Notes under the pieces: generated by a model
Database searches by the model: none
What the model was told of the DNA's origin: nothing
Seen by the model: only the letters and a program-made list of their open reading frames with translations
Position numbers and translations under genes: made by a program
In this document: positions 54,069 through 64,000 of the stretch, piece after piece
Position numbering within the stretch: position 1 is the stretch's first letter
Layout: the number at the start of each line of letters is the position of its first letter
Source of the DNA: Chionis minor
Lineage: Eukaryota > Chordata > Aves > Charadriiformes > Chionididae
Reading direction: 5' to 3'
NCBI GenBank assembly: GCA_013398295.1
Contig: VZSF01008187.1
Location: 198,326 to 262,325 of the forward strand
Length of the DNA: 64,000 bases

Positions 54069-57000
54069 GAAAGAAATACATCACAGATTATAATATTTTT
54101 ATAGTAGAAGTCAACAGTTCTAAATTAATTCCATTGACAAGTTACCACACAGTTCTCTGGATGTTGTGCCTTCTGCTGGATCTGATTTCTCCCCTTGCAA
54201 TTTTTAAATCAAAGGGATTTGTAGTATATTTAATTATTCTTCCTGGCAGCTTACACACTACAGAATCCAACTCCCATGCTAAGCAAAGGAAGTGGGTAAA
54301 GCTTGACATTGATATATCTGCTTAGTGATGGTGGTTACTGAGACCCTGGTCAGAGAAAACACGCCAGTGTTTGACTGTGTTTCTGATTATAATGGATACA
54401 AGCGCTTCTAGTGCTGCAAACCTCTGCTTCACATAGTCAAAATTCTATGAAGGTATAGAGGGATAAAAGTCCTCCCTATGTGCTATATACAAGTTGAAGC
54501 GATCCACCCTAACCTGTCACGTCTATTAGACTGCCGCCCATACCCTAAGACTGCAAATTGAATCTTAATAATCAAAACTTGGTGTGACCATATGAATATA
54601 CTTTACATCACCACACCCTGTGCTTTCAAGCTGTTCTCCCTTACGCAGAAAAGTCCTTGTGCTCGCTGGAGAGGGAGGCTAGGAGTTAAATAGCAGCTGT
54701 TGTAACATTTGCATGTTCATTGAGATTTTGATACCACTTGAAATTAAGTGCACAAATAAATATTTTACACTTAATATGATAGTTGTATGCTTAAAATACC
54801 AAGTATTCTACTATAAGAAAACGATTGCATGTTTAAACAGTCACATGTCCTTTACAAAATGCAATATATTGATAAGAAGGCAATTAAGTCTTTATTACTG
54901 ATGTAATTTAAAATTAAATTAATTAGATAGCAACTGAACCTTGAAAAGTGCTCTTTTAAAGATCAATTTCTATTTCATTAACTTATAATACCTACCGTAA
55001 GAGACGCAAATAAAAACGTAGCCCCGGCGGGAGGACACGGGCAGTGTGTTTTGAATTCTCCTACTTTTCTTTAAACAATCAGAGGTTTTGCATTGAATTG
55101 TCCCAGGACAATTTAGATGGCCTAAGCCTCATTTATTGAAAAAATCAGATTAAAACCTACCAGTTCTTACTGAGGAGGGTGCAGGGAAGCCCTGTGAGCG
55201 GGTGGCACCATCTCTGAGCTCACCAGGAGCTAAGGGTGGGGAAACAGCCCCTGCCCTCGTCCCAGGAGAAGCACCAGGTCTCGGTATGGAAGGATTTATT
55301 ATTAAACAGGTACTGGAGGTGATGGCACAGTCACAGCATCTAAATTAAGTACATTTTCACACTCTGGGAAAATGACAAGAAAATGTAAAGTAAGCAGCCT
55401 TCTTCCCTGGAATAATTACAGCTGAGTGGCAAGGAGTCCCTGGGATTTACACCATCTCCTCGGCGAGAAAAGAAAATCAAAAGGGCAGGTGCAGCTGAAG
55501 AAGGATGGTAGAAGCGTAGAAAGGGCAGCTCACTGAAAACTGTTCCACAAAAAAAATGCCTACTTGGAACAATCACAAGTATTCATAAACCTGCCTAAAA
55601 TTTGTCACGCTTTTAGACATTGGTAGACTTTTCGTAATGAGAACATCAGGATGCTTCACTCCCATATTACCAAAGGAAGTGTTTGGCATTTTTGTTTTAA
55701 AATGTTATTTTATTTTAGATTTTTCATCTTTTGATCAGGTCTCACTTTGCGACCTCTTTTTTAGGGCTTTTAGTCTCGGCCGCAGTAGAAAGACATCTTT
55801 GTTTCCTGCTAGTCCCACATGGCTTTTTCTGTACAGAGGCAGATTTCTTCCTGCCTTGGGCAGCAAAATGAAAAACTGAAAAAAATCTAGTTTTCTGCCC
55901 CAGAAATGAGCCTGGTGTTGGTACACGTGCCTGAGATGCAGGACATGTGTTGGGTTTGGGTAAGTGTAAGTGAAGACCTCATGAAACTAGACCATCCCCA
56001 CACTTCTCTCAGCACCCTTGTGCTTTCTACCACTGGAAAATTAGCCAGGTGGTCTCTTTCTTTCTCACCCTTTCCCTCTTCATCCATTTTCCCTTCTCCC
56101 ATCCCTTCATTAGGATGGTATGGAAAAAAATTAACTGTGAAACTCTGTCTCAAAGATGATGAGGTCAACGACATCTTCTGGGGAGGGGCTAATTGCAAGA
56201 AAATTGAAGTGGGGTATTAAATCTTTCTCCTTCGTACACTGGTAACTGCAGGACAGCGAGCCTTGGCGCTCCATCGCCCCCTCCCAGGAGAGCTGCACCT
56301 TCCTGTGAGTAAATTGGAGTCGAGCTTTTTCTTTCTCTCACTTATATCCTTGTGACACCTTTATAGCTGCTAATTGTAGGGACAGGTGAGTGAACTCAAT
56401 CTTTAACTCTTATTCTGTGGAAGCTGCTGAACTTTCATGTAATCTGCTAATTACGAGAATAATGAACTTTGACTCATTCGCCTTTCTCGCTAGTTGTCTC
56501 ATACGGATGTTAATAATGAGGAAATGGAGGGGTGACCTTCAGCTGCCCTTCCATAACAGTCAGCCTTTACTGCGTGTGGGGAGCCTGAAATTACCAAAGT
56601 GGAGATACTTGATTTAGGAAGAGGAATCTAAGCACAAAATTCAGCTCTTTAACTCACAGGACTAGCAAAGCTGCCTTTTTTCTGAATGCAGTGGGCTCAT
56701 GCTGAAGAATGGGTTGATCTGAGCACATGCCGTGCTCCTCTCTCAGGACCATGACACGGCTCTGAAAGCGCAGGAGAGGCTTTGTGCTGCCTTTGCCCAC
56801 TGGAAACAGCCCACGGCCACAGCGATCCTGCGGCTGCAGGACGCTGCGAGCATGCCTGTGCGTGCCACACACGTGGGGATGCTGGAGAGGCAGCACTGGG
56901 ATGGCAGTGGCTGGAAGAAGTGTAGGCTGTACATGGTTCATCACGTATTTCTGCTTTCCAGTGCATGGCAAGTTGATAACAAGCTTCTCTTCAGCTTGCT

Positions 57001-59269
57001 TAACATTACCTGGGACACACACCCTTATTATTTCGTTTGAAAACTCACCGTACGCTCACGCTTTGCCTGTGCTTTCCCTCCCGAGCAGCCTCTCCACCCC
57101 TGAGCAAGCCACCAGGTAGAGCTCAGGTCAGATTTTGACTTAAGCCTACAGCGATGCAGCTGGTTCTGATGTATTAGGGCAGCACTGCAAGCTCAGCAAT
57201 TGCCCTAGCTCTGGATGAAGCGTGTGCTCACTTCTAAGCTTGGTCTCTAAAATGCCCAAAGGAAACATAAAACCAAGGAGCACAAGCACAGAAAACAGAG
57301 GAGCACAAGCAAAGTTGTCTCAGCAATTCAGCTTCCAGACGCTGCAGTACAGCACTCACCCAGCCCTCTCGGTGACATTGTAGTGATAATTAATCATATT
57401 GCCGTCTGACTACTGAAACAGGGGGACAGTATCTGCCTCCCCCTTGCAAGCACTGAAGCTAAGTCTGAGACAGTGAATGTTAGACGGAAAGCAGCACGCC
57501 AGCTATTTGCTCATGCAATTCGGGTGCTTTGGGGAGCAGGCTGGCGAGGGTAACTGCCCCGCTGGGGCGGTAAATGTGCAAATGCAGCAGCAGCAGCGAG
57601 TGTCAGATAGGCTCCGGCTGTATTTCCTGAGTCGCCCAGCAGAAGAAATCAAGGGGGACGGCTCCGGTCCTTTGAAAGGGCTCTCAGAAACGCCACCCAC
57701 CGAGCCCAATATTTGCTACGGTAGCTGGCAGACAGTCAGATTTGTCTTCTTGAAAGTACAGCAAATAAAAGGCTTCTCAGAGAGGAAACCCAAAGGGATC
57801 TAATTGAGCGATAACAATCTTCACTGTTTGGCGTTGAATTCCCCCTGGCCATGGAGGGGCACACATAACTCCTCAAGACCATATCAGGCTGGTTAGTCCA
57901 ATGCTGCCTTTAGAGCCTTTTGGTGGCAAATGTTGCATCGTGTTGCCATGATTAACCACAGCTGTGATTTTGTGACTTGAGCATGGTCTGCTACTAAAAG
58001 GGGTAGAATAAAGTTGCCTATAACGGACGTCCTGGGAGGCCGGGGCATCCTGCAGCCATGGTGCCCCACCTCACCATCCGGCTGCCAGACCACGTTCCCA
58101 CTCGACAAATTGCCAGCATTTTCACACTTCCTCAAGGAGAGATCATTTCTGCAAGGGAGGTTAATTAACACTGACCCGGCAGGCCATGATTAGAAGACAA
58201 GACGCGCTTTCTCCTGCATCATCTGTCCACATCCCACTACCCGAAGGAAAGGGACAGCTAGAGAGTTGAAGCTGTATTAAATCTGTTGTTCCTACTGCTT
58301 AGCACAATCATACAAAATATTTTTCAAAGGGTTAGTGAGAAAATAACCATGGAGGGATGCATCCCGATTCCATCAGGAAGCCAGTGCCAAGGAGGATTCA
58401 GAATATGCCTCCCCCAAAAAAAAGATTAGCTGAAACTCTACACAAACTTTGCTGAAAATGCTGAAATAGTATTGCATACTCCTAGATATCATTTAGATTG
58501 AAAATTTAACAGGAAATCTCTTCTGGCTGAACTTGTTCCTCCTAATGACAGTTAATGACAATGATGGCTGTTCAAATTGAAACAGCTTTAACACAAACTT
58601 TGATTTAAAAACCAGCATCCTTGTCTAATGCCAAGAGGTTTATGTGATGCATAATCAGCTCTTCTAAAAAGTGTAAAATTCTATGTTCCAGCCTTTTAAT
58701 TGAGAAGTAGTCAAATACAGTGCAAAAACAATGGAAAGAAATGGAATACAGCGATTCAATATGACTCTACACCCTTCTCTGTGTGACATTGTGTTCATCC
58801 AGTCAGCATCAGAAGGTGATTGATCTCAGTTTTTCCATTTGGGCTGAAAGTTGAGTGTTTTGAAGAGGTAAGGCTTTAACTGAGGCACCCAGGGTGTCAC
58901 ATCTGAGAGGATTCAAATGTTCAGCCCTAGTCTCACAAGAGGAGATGACTTCAAGAGACGCATGTGTCAAGTGGCCAGGACTACTCAGCAAAAGGCGTTG
59001 GTACCTGATGGAGATCCGATTGCAAGACATTTGCATTCCCAAATGAAATCCATGTGTGTAAAACCACACAAAATTTACCTTTAGAAAAATTAAGCCCAAC
59101 CAAGCATTTATTAAACTATGTAAGAGAGAGATAAACTGATATGCACAGGCTTGCTGGCCTCACTTCAATAACTGAAGACCTGGAGGCAAACAGAAAATTG
59201 GACAAAATGCAAAGCAAATTAGCAGAGGCAGGTAGGGCCACATTGATTTAGTGCCTTCCAGATTTTTTA

Positions 59270-59560
59270 GACAAATAGATAGATGCCATCTAGCTCCATT
59301 TTAACAAGCAGTTCAGCTGGCATCACATGGTTAATTATTAGTACATCTGGAGGAGGCAGAAATTAGGAGAGGAGCTATGGAGTGGATAAGGAGTTAAATA
59401 ATGGGGGGAAAGAGTAAAAGGTAATAACTGCAGGGGATGGTGAGATTGGAAGGCGTTTATGTGGAGTTCCTCCAAGGTTGATGTTGGGACCTTTCTTGTT
59501 AAACCTTTTCATGAATGTTTTCAGCCCCAAAAAATCTTGGGGACACTCAAAGACCAAACT
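59270..59560 (+). mobile_element. Ancient CR1/L3-type LINE ORF2 fragment
   Basis: On the + strand, 59,463-59,516 reads GVPPRLMLGPFLLNLFMN. This is a decayed form of the LINE reverse-transcriptase motif G-V-P-Q-G-S-x-L-G-P-x-L-F-N-L-F-I-x-D. Sequence upstream (catcacatggttaattatta, then gtggataaggagttaaata) matches the order of landmarks in older amniote CR1 copies as I remember them. Frameshifts and stops break the frame, so this is a dead copy inside the intron of the TMEM182-like gene and antisense to it. The boundaries are approximate and it may begin as early as about 59,150. Confidence 0.7.
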
Positions 59561-60415
59561 GGGATCAAAGACACTGACTCATGGGTGATTCATGCCGTGT
59601 ACGAGGAAGCAGGACCTGGTGCGGCATCTGTAATTAAGCAGTGTTTTTTCACAGAAAGGCCTGACTTCCTAATGAAGTTCTTCACTTGGCATGGCTCAGC
59701 TAAGCTCCAGTCTTTAGCTGCTTGAGTAGCAAAAAAAGCTTTTTTCTGAGTTTGTGTCACTTATAAATCAAGTATTTCTACTAGTTAAGCCAGTTATTCC
59801 TCCTCAAATATAGAAAAGGAAAAAGCCCAAGTGATAATTCAGTGGAATCATTTGTAATGGTAGTGGGAATAATGAATAAATGCCTATTTTTAATTCATTT
59901 TCCTGCTGTGCCACCGCTTTATCTTTTCAGGTTTTATTAAGCCAGCCCTCCCATTTTGAATCGCTGGGTATGCCTTTCATCGCTCAGTGGGTTTCCAGTT
60001 CTACCAGATGTTAACAGCAGAGACAGGAGAGGCCCCAATGCAAAGACTGACTTAGGGGAACAGAGCACGGCTGATCGCTGCCCAGGGTTAACGCAGCTAC
60101 GGACTTCACTAAAGTAAAAAGCTCTGCTCCTCTGGGTTGCATAGAAGAGTAGAAAAAAAAAAAAAAACCAGTAAAAAAAAAAAAGGGTATTTTTCCCAAA
60201 CCCCAGCCCCCCTAGGACTAAGAACTACCTTGCCAAAGCTTTTATGAGCACAGAGGTTTAATTCCAGTGGGGGAAGAGGGACATCATTTACTCCAAGTCA
60301 GCGCAGCTCCCATCAGAGCCCCCATCTCCCCCCAGCAGAGCCTCATCCCTGGCTGCATCCCCTTCCCTGGCATGCTGCACTCCTGCCCCGGCCATATCCC
60401 GTTACCGCTGCTTAC

Positions 60416-60553
60416 CCGAGGCGAGGAGGAATCCGCCTCCGACTTTGTAGGAGCGAGGGCTGACGAAGGGCACGCCACACACCAGCAGCAGCCCTCCCAC
60501 CAGCCCGGCGGCGACGGCCAGCATGATGAACGCCGTCCAGAAGCCTCTGTACA
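60416..60553 (-). CDS. TMEM182-like gene, internal exon (TM2 and start of TM3)
   Basis: This 138-base exon encodes the second transmembrane helix and the entry to the third. The acceptor is a long pyrimidine tract ending CTGACTGCGCAG and the donor is TCGG/GTAAGC. The split codon G+TG gives valine, so the frame joins the previous exon without change. It reads VYRGFW, then a roughly 23-residue hydrophobic stretch (TAFIMLAVAAGLVGG and on), then a short cytoplasmic turn with PF and YKVGGG, and then FLLASG, where TM3 begins. YRGFW, PF and YK-x-GGG are landmarks I associate with TMEM182, a PMP22/claudin-superfamily membrane protein reported in muscle. Several TM2 residues differ from mammalian TMEM182 as I recall it. 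That favours a paralog or a diverged ortholog over strict TMEM182. Confidence 0.85.
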
Positions 60554-63130
60554 CTGCGCAGTCAGAAAGAGTAAAGTCAGGGGAAAGAAGAGAAAAAGCA
60601 GTTTTCTTCAGTCCATGCTTAATTCCTGGTTCAGCAGCAGTAGAAGCAATAACCCGTAATGCTGCTCGTGCTAGGTGGAACTGGAGCTCCTGCTTGGCCA
60701 ACTCCCAGCCATGGCATGGGTGCAGCGTGCCTGGAACCGGTGCATGTTCAAGTTGAACATCATGCCCAATGTAATGGGATTGGAATGAGTACAAGGAGTT
60801 AGGAAGGTTTGCAAGGGAAGCCCTCTGCAAAAGTGGGGTGAGGGTAAAGGATGCTGTGCCTAGCTGTGCCTGTGCAGGATAGCAAAATCTGGAGAGGTGG
60901 AATCAGACCACATCTTTGTTCCATTTTAATTAATGATACGGAAGGTTCCAGGATCCTGGTTTAAAACAAAGGCATGTTTTGTTAGCAGGACTGCACAGAA
61001 AACAGGAGCTCATGGTTTCCCCCATTAATGGCCTTGCTTAACTCAAAGTAAGAGAGCAGGGCAAGAGAACAGCTGCCTCTTCATTCCCTGAATTTGGGGG
61101 GTTTGCTGTGACTTCATACAACCACACCAGCCAGAGCCAAGAAAGCTTGCGTCCATCACATCCCACGGGACAGGGCATAGACCACTAATTTTGGTCTCCC
61201 AGTACTCAGGTCTCTTCCAGTCACTGCTGTAGCCCTTGGCCAAAGGTGGTGGTCTTCAGGCAGAGACCCTGTGATACCCTGTTCCCCATCCCCCTGATTT
61301 ATCCGATCCCCTCGGACCACTGCATCTCGCTCTCCGTGTTGTTTTTCAGAAGTGCTACTTAGAGAGATTTAAGCCAAGCACGACCAAGTGGGTAACTCTG
61401 AAATGATTCACACTTGAAAGAAAAATGATACAGAGAAGATGCGTTTTACTCATTTGAAACCATTTTGTCAGGAGAGCCACTTAGGGAGAGATAAGTATCT
61501 TGAACTCTCCAAAACCACAGAATTCATTTTCATGTTTAACCCTCCCGTCACCCGTCTCTCTCAGGGAGTCTAAGAGGATGCAGATAAGGCAGAATTATCT
61601 CTGGAGCAGGTAATAGCTGGAGGACCCCTCTTCTTGGATGGCCTCCTGTTTTGTCAGCATTTGCATATGAGGATGGACCGGTTTGAAATAAAATGAGTGT
61701 TAACAGTAGTGCCTGCGCTCTGCAGATGTCCGAATGCCGTGGTGCCGCAGAGGAGCCCCGTGCTCCCGCTGCCCGGAGCGGGGGCTGCCGAGACACCCCC
61801 ATCTCCCCAGGGACCACAGCAGGGTGGGTGCTGGGAGCCCGCAGGCAGAGCCCCGCAGCACCCCGGGGTGCAGCCCCTGCGCAGAGCCGGTGCCCAGCAC
61901 CTCCCCGAGACCCGTCCCGAGGGGCATTCCTGGGAGGCAGCTGGAGAGGGTTTCGTAGGAAGGGCTGACAGGCAGGGACAGATGCCTCCAGGGCCCTTTA
62001 TTTAGTACAGGAAAATGTAGTGCATTTATCAGGGAGACCATTCAGAAACTAGACGTCATGCCTGCCTCTCCCGGGCAGAAAAAATCCCACCGCTCAACCC
62101 GCATGCTTGCTGCACACCGCCTGCGACAGGCTCCTCCTTCCACCATCCACAGGTCCCTCGTATCCATTTCATACTGCAGCGTCTTCCCCGAGGCAGCAGT
62201 CTTGCACAGCCCAGCAAAAGAAACTAGCTGCTCTCCCTCACATGCCTCTACTGACAAATGTGGGGTTTTTTTAATTAATTCCTCATAAAAAAAAATAAAA
62301 AAAAATGAAGGTACTGCTAAAGGCTAAGGAAAAGGTCAAGATGTTTGTTTGTGCAGTATGCCTGCCCCAGATCCCCGGAGGCAACGCAGAGAGATGCACA
62401 CTATTTAAAGAAATCAAATCATTTCAAAAAAGATCATTGAATTAATTCTAGCTGCTGCCACCAATCTAGCAAATTAAAATTCCTAAGAGCAGCTGATTCA
62501 TTAAAGAACTCTGAAAATATAGAGAAACATAAATAAAAAGGGAACCAGTTGAAAGGAGAGCTCTCCAACTGTGTCATATTCAGTGTATTAAAAAATAAGC
62601 CTGTCACTTGTGTGGATCTTCTAACAATTTGATCATTAACTGATTTTTCCAGTGTTTGTTTATTTTGTCTTGCAACAAATCAACACCAGAGCTCTCCTAG
62701 GAAGTCAGACCCTGGAAACGAGTCAGCACTGGGCTGCCACAAGCCTACAGCCCAGGAGAAATTATTTTTCTTGCTTGCCCACAGGGTCTGGGTTTGGCCA
62801 TGGGGCTGAAGCCCTTTGCCTCCAGCTCCTCCCAGCAAGCAAGGAGGTGGGAGAGAGTGGATTTAGCACCCTCCCTTGCTCATAGAAACAGGTGCTGAGC
62901 AGGTGTGGCTGGCCATGGAGGAGAGAAGGTGTGGGAGAACATCTCCATGTGCTCACGGCTTGGGGCACTCAACCAAGCAAGACCATTCTGTAAAGGAGTT
63001 TTCCCAAAAGTCTTGGTTGTGCTTGGCCACATGCATTTACACTGGGAGAACCACAGCATTTACACACATCATAAATCTCTGCCCGATTGCTTGGGAAAGG
63101 AGATGCTGGGGGAGCCAGAAAGAAACTCAC
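60554..63130 (-). other. Intron of TMEM182-like gene (between loop-1 and TM2 exons)
   Basis: This 2.6-kb phase-1 intron has a canonical donor and acceptor. Its one feature is a CpG-rich patch at about 61,715-61,930. Otherwise it is unremarkable sequence with A-rich stretches at 62,286-62,307. Confidence 0.7.
61715..61930. promoter_or_regulatory. CpG-rich patch inside TMEM182-like intron
   Basis: About 17 CpG in about 215 bases at roughly 70% GC (gtgccgcagagg, cccggagcggggg, ccccggggtg, ctgcgcagagccgg), an observed/expected ratio near 0.6 by hand count. It could mark an internal promoter or an intronic regulatory element. The boundaries are approximate. Confidence 0.35.
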
Positions 63131-63229
63131 CTGCAGTCGTGTCGTAGGAAGGATGGGGGAAAGGTCCAGGAGCGATGGGCATGGGAAAGAGGTAGCCGTG
63201 CATGCAGAACTTGGGGTGTGCTTGGCTGG
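63131..63229 (-). CDS. TMEM182-like gene, internal exon (extracellular loop 1, second half)
   Basis: This 99-base exon encodes the end of the first extracellular loop of a TMEM182-like four-transmembrane protein. On the minus strand a pyrimidine-rich acceptor ending TTCTTTTCAG precedes it, and the donor CTGCAG/GTGAGT follows it. It enters with two bases of a split codon and leaves with one, so both introns are phase 1. The peptide reads HPKFCMHGYLFPMP, then HPSYDTTA, and the next exon continues VYRGFW. As I remember TMEM182, the same place has a cysteine followed by H-x-Y-L, then P-x-P and S-Y-D-S-A-V. The cysteine is probably one of the pair that closes the claudin-type loop. The upstream exons (start codon, TM1, first half of the loop) are not visible before 64,000. 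Confidence 0.8.
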
Positions 63230-63659
63230 CTGAAAAGAAGAACAACAACAACAAAAATCCCTGTTTGCTTTGGTTTTCTACAAAATCACGGTTATAGTAT
63301 TCAAATGGCAATGTACTGTTCTGCAAAACCTACAAAACTATCACTGAAATCAGAAGGCTGGGGAGCAAAGGACAGTAAATCCTGGTTAGAAAGAAAAAAG
63401 AAGAAGGAAAAGAAGAATGATGCAAAAGGGGACTTATAACAGGATCCGAGACTGCTACCTGTACATCTTCTCATCGTCATAATCTGAGTCTGAGTTGGGC
63501 ATAAATCATGAAAGATGGAGCAACTCAAATCAGTGTAAATATTCCCATTGCAGATTTCCTCCAGAAAACGTGTCTAACTGCCTGGGAAAGGGGTAAAGGT
63601 ATTTGGGTACCAGAACAAGCTACCTTACAAGACCTCCAGTTTGCAAGAAGGGAAAGCAC
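63230..63659 (-). other. Upstream intron of TMEM182-like gene, partial
   Basis: Upstream of the exon at 63,229 I see no further coding exon. There is no W-x-x-x-W-x-C type loop segment and no TM1-like hydrophobic frame with a donor. A purine-rich run lies at about 63,390-63,420. Confidence 0.5.
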
Positions 63660-64000
63660 AATTAGAATGGAAGTGCCCCATCAATATTAATACCACTGAG
63701 GCTTATCATGATTAACGGTAATAGAATGAATGTTAAATGAATTAATTAATGGTTGGCCACTTATTTAAATATGTTCCCCAGCTCAAAGGAACACTTTATA
63801 ATAGGTGGACATTAGTTCATGCTAAATTGACTACGGAATACCTATTGAATTAATTATTACTTCCATGAGAGCAGCAAATTAATTTGCCATGATCAATGCT
63901 ATTATAATAAATACCTAAAGAAGTAATACAAATTTGCCAGTTATCTGAAAGAGTCATTTTACTTCAGGTAACATTATATTATATCATGTATTTCTATATA
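63660..64000. promoter_or_regulatory. TAAT-dense block, candidate developmental enhancer
   Basis: This AT-rich stretch has many homeodomain cores (gaattaattaatgg, gaattaattatta, gattaacgg) and a perfect 14-base palindrome, gcaaattaatttgc, at 63,874-63,887. The palindrome joins two GCAAAT half-sites around TAATTA. It lies in the intron upstream of the first visible TMEM182-like exon and runs off the window. Enhancer function is inference. Confidence 0.25.

Larger units (their letters stand above)
52735..60415 (-). other. Intron of TMEM182-like gene (between TM2 and TM3/4 exons)
   Basis: This 7.7-kb phase-1 intron holds no exon I can support. Contents include a GC-rich patch at about 53,450-53,600, a CA/TA-rich run at 54,033-54,068, a pyrimidine-rich tract at 56,051-56,109, an ancient CR1 fragment at about 59,270-59,560, and two poly-A runs at 60,153-60,167 and 60,173-60,184. 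Open frames up to about 130 codons here overlap on both strands and show no domain. Confidence 0.7.

Noticed and set aside
62876..63439. 187-codon plus-strand open frame, the longest in the window
   Set aside because: It runs antisense over the TMEM182-like exon at 63,131-63,229 and through intron sequence. It has no domain and a lysine-rich low-complexity tail from a purine tract.
1..64000. tRNA, rRNA, known microRNA, CRISPR array or bacterial-type operon
   Set aside because: None was seen by eye on either strand. A computed covariance-model scan would be needed to exclude small RNAs.

Overview
This window looks like part of a bird chromosome; a crocodilian or turtle is a less likely alternative. 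Two CR1-type LINE fragments are recognisable: one at the left edge in the common avian form, and a much older one near 59.3-59.6 kb. Coding exons have vertebrate splice sites and are kilobases apart. Interspersed repeats are sparse, as expected of a compact avian genome. There is no prokaryotic gene organisation: the many short open frames on both strands lack domains, splice sites or other support.

Layout. 1-205 is a CR1 tail, antisense to the + strand. From about 0.2 to 52 kb I see one long, mostly non-coding stretch. It carries microsatellites, homopolymer tracts, a few decayed palindromic amniote repeats (about 0.2, 12.9, 18.6, 24.1 and 27.3 kb), a weak LTR candidate near 19 kb, a CpG-rich patch at 7.84-8.13 kb, and one isolated open frame behind a very good splice acceptor at 8,638-8,883 on the minus strand. 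That frame may be the last coding exon of an unidentified gene.

The one gene I can identify with confidence occupies the right end on the minus strand. Three exons (63,229-63,131; 60,553-60,416; 52,734-52,505) join in one reading frame with phase-1 introns. They encode about 154 C-terminal residues of a four-transmembrane protein of the TMEM182 branch of the PMP22/claudin superfamily: the second half of the first extracellular loop, TM2, TM3 and TM4, and the stop codon. The first transmembrane segment and the start codon are not visible and presumably lie beyond 64,000. A minus-strand AATAAA sits 47 bases past the stop, and a three-unit 60-bp minisatellite lies just beyond it. The introns hold an ancient CR1 reverse-transcriptase fragment and a second CpG-rich patch at 61.7-61.9 kb.

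I found no evidence of a new multi-gene system. The observations most worth following are the diverged TMEM182-like gene, the orphan exon, the minisatellite at the gene's 3' end and the non-coding blocks that look like developmental enhancers. Statements about family resemblance rest on memory of family sequences, not on a search.
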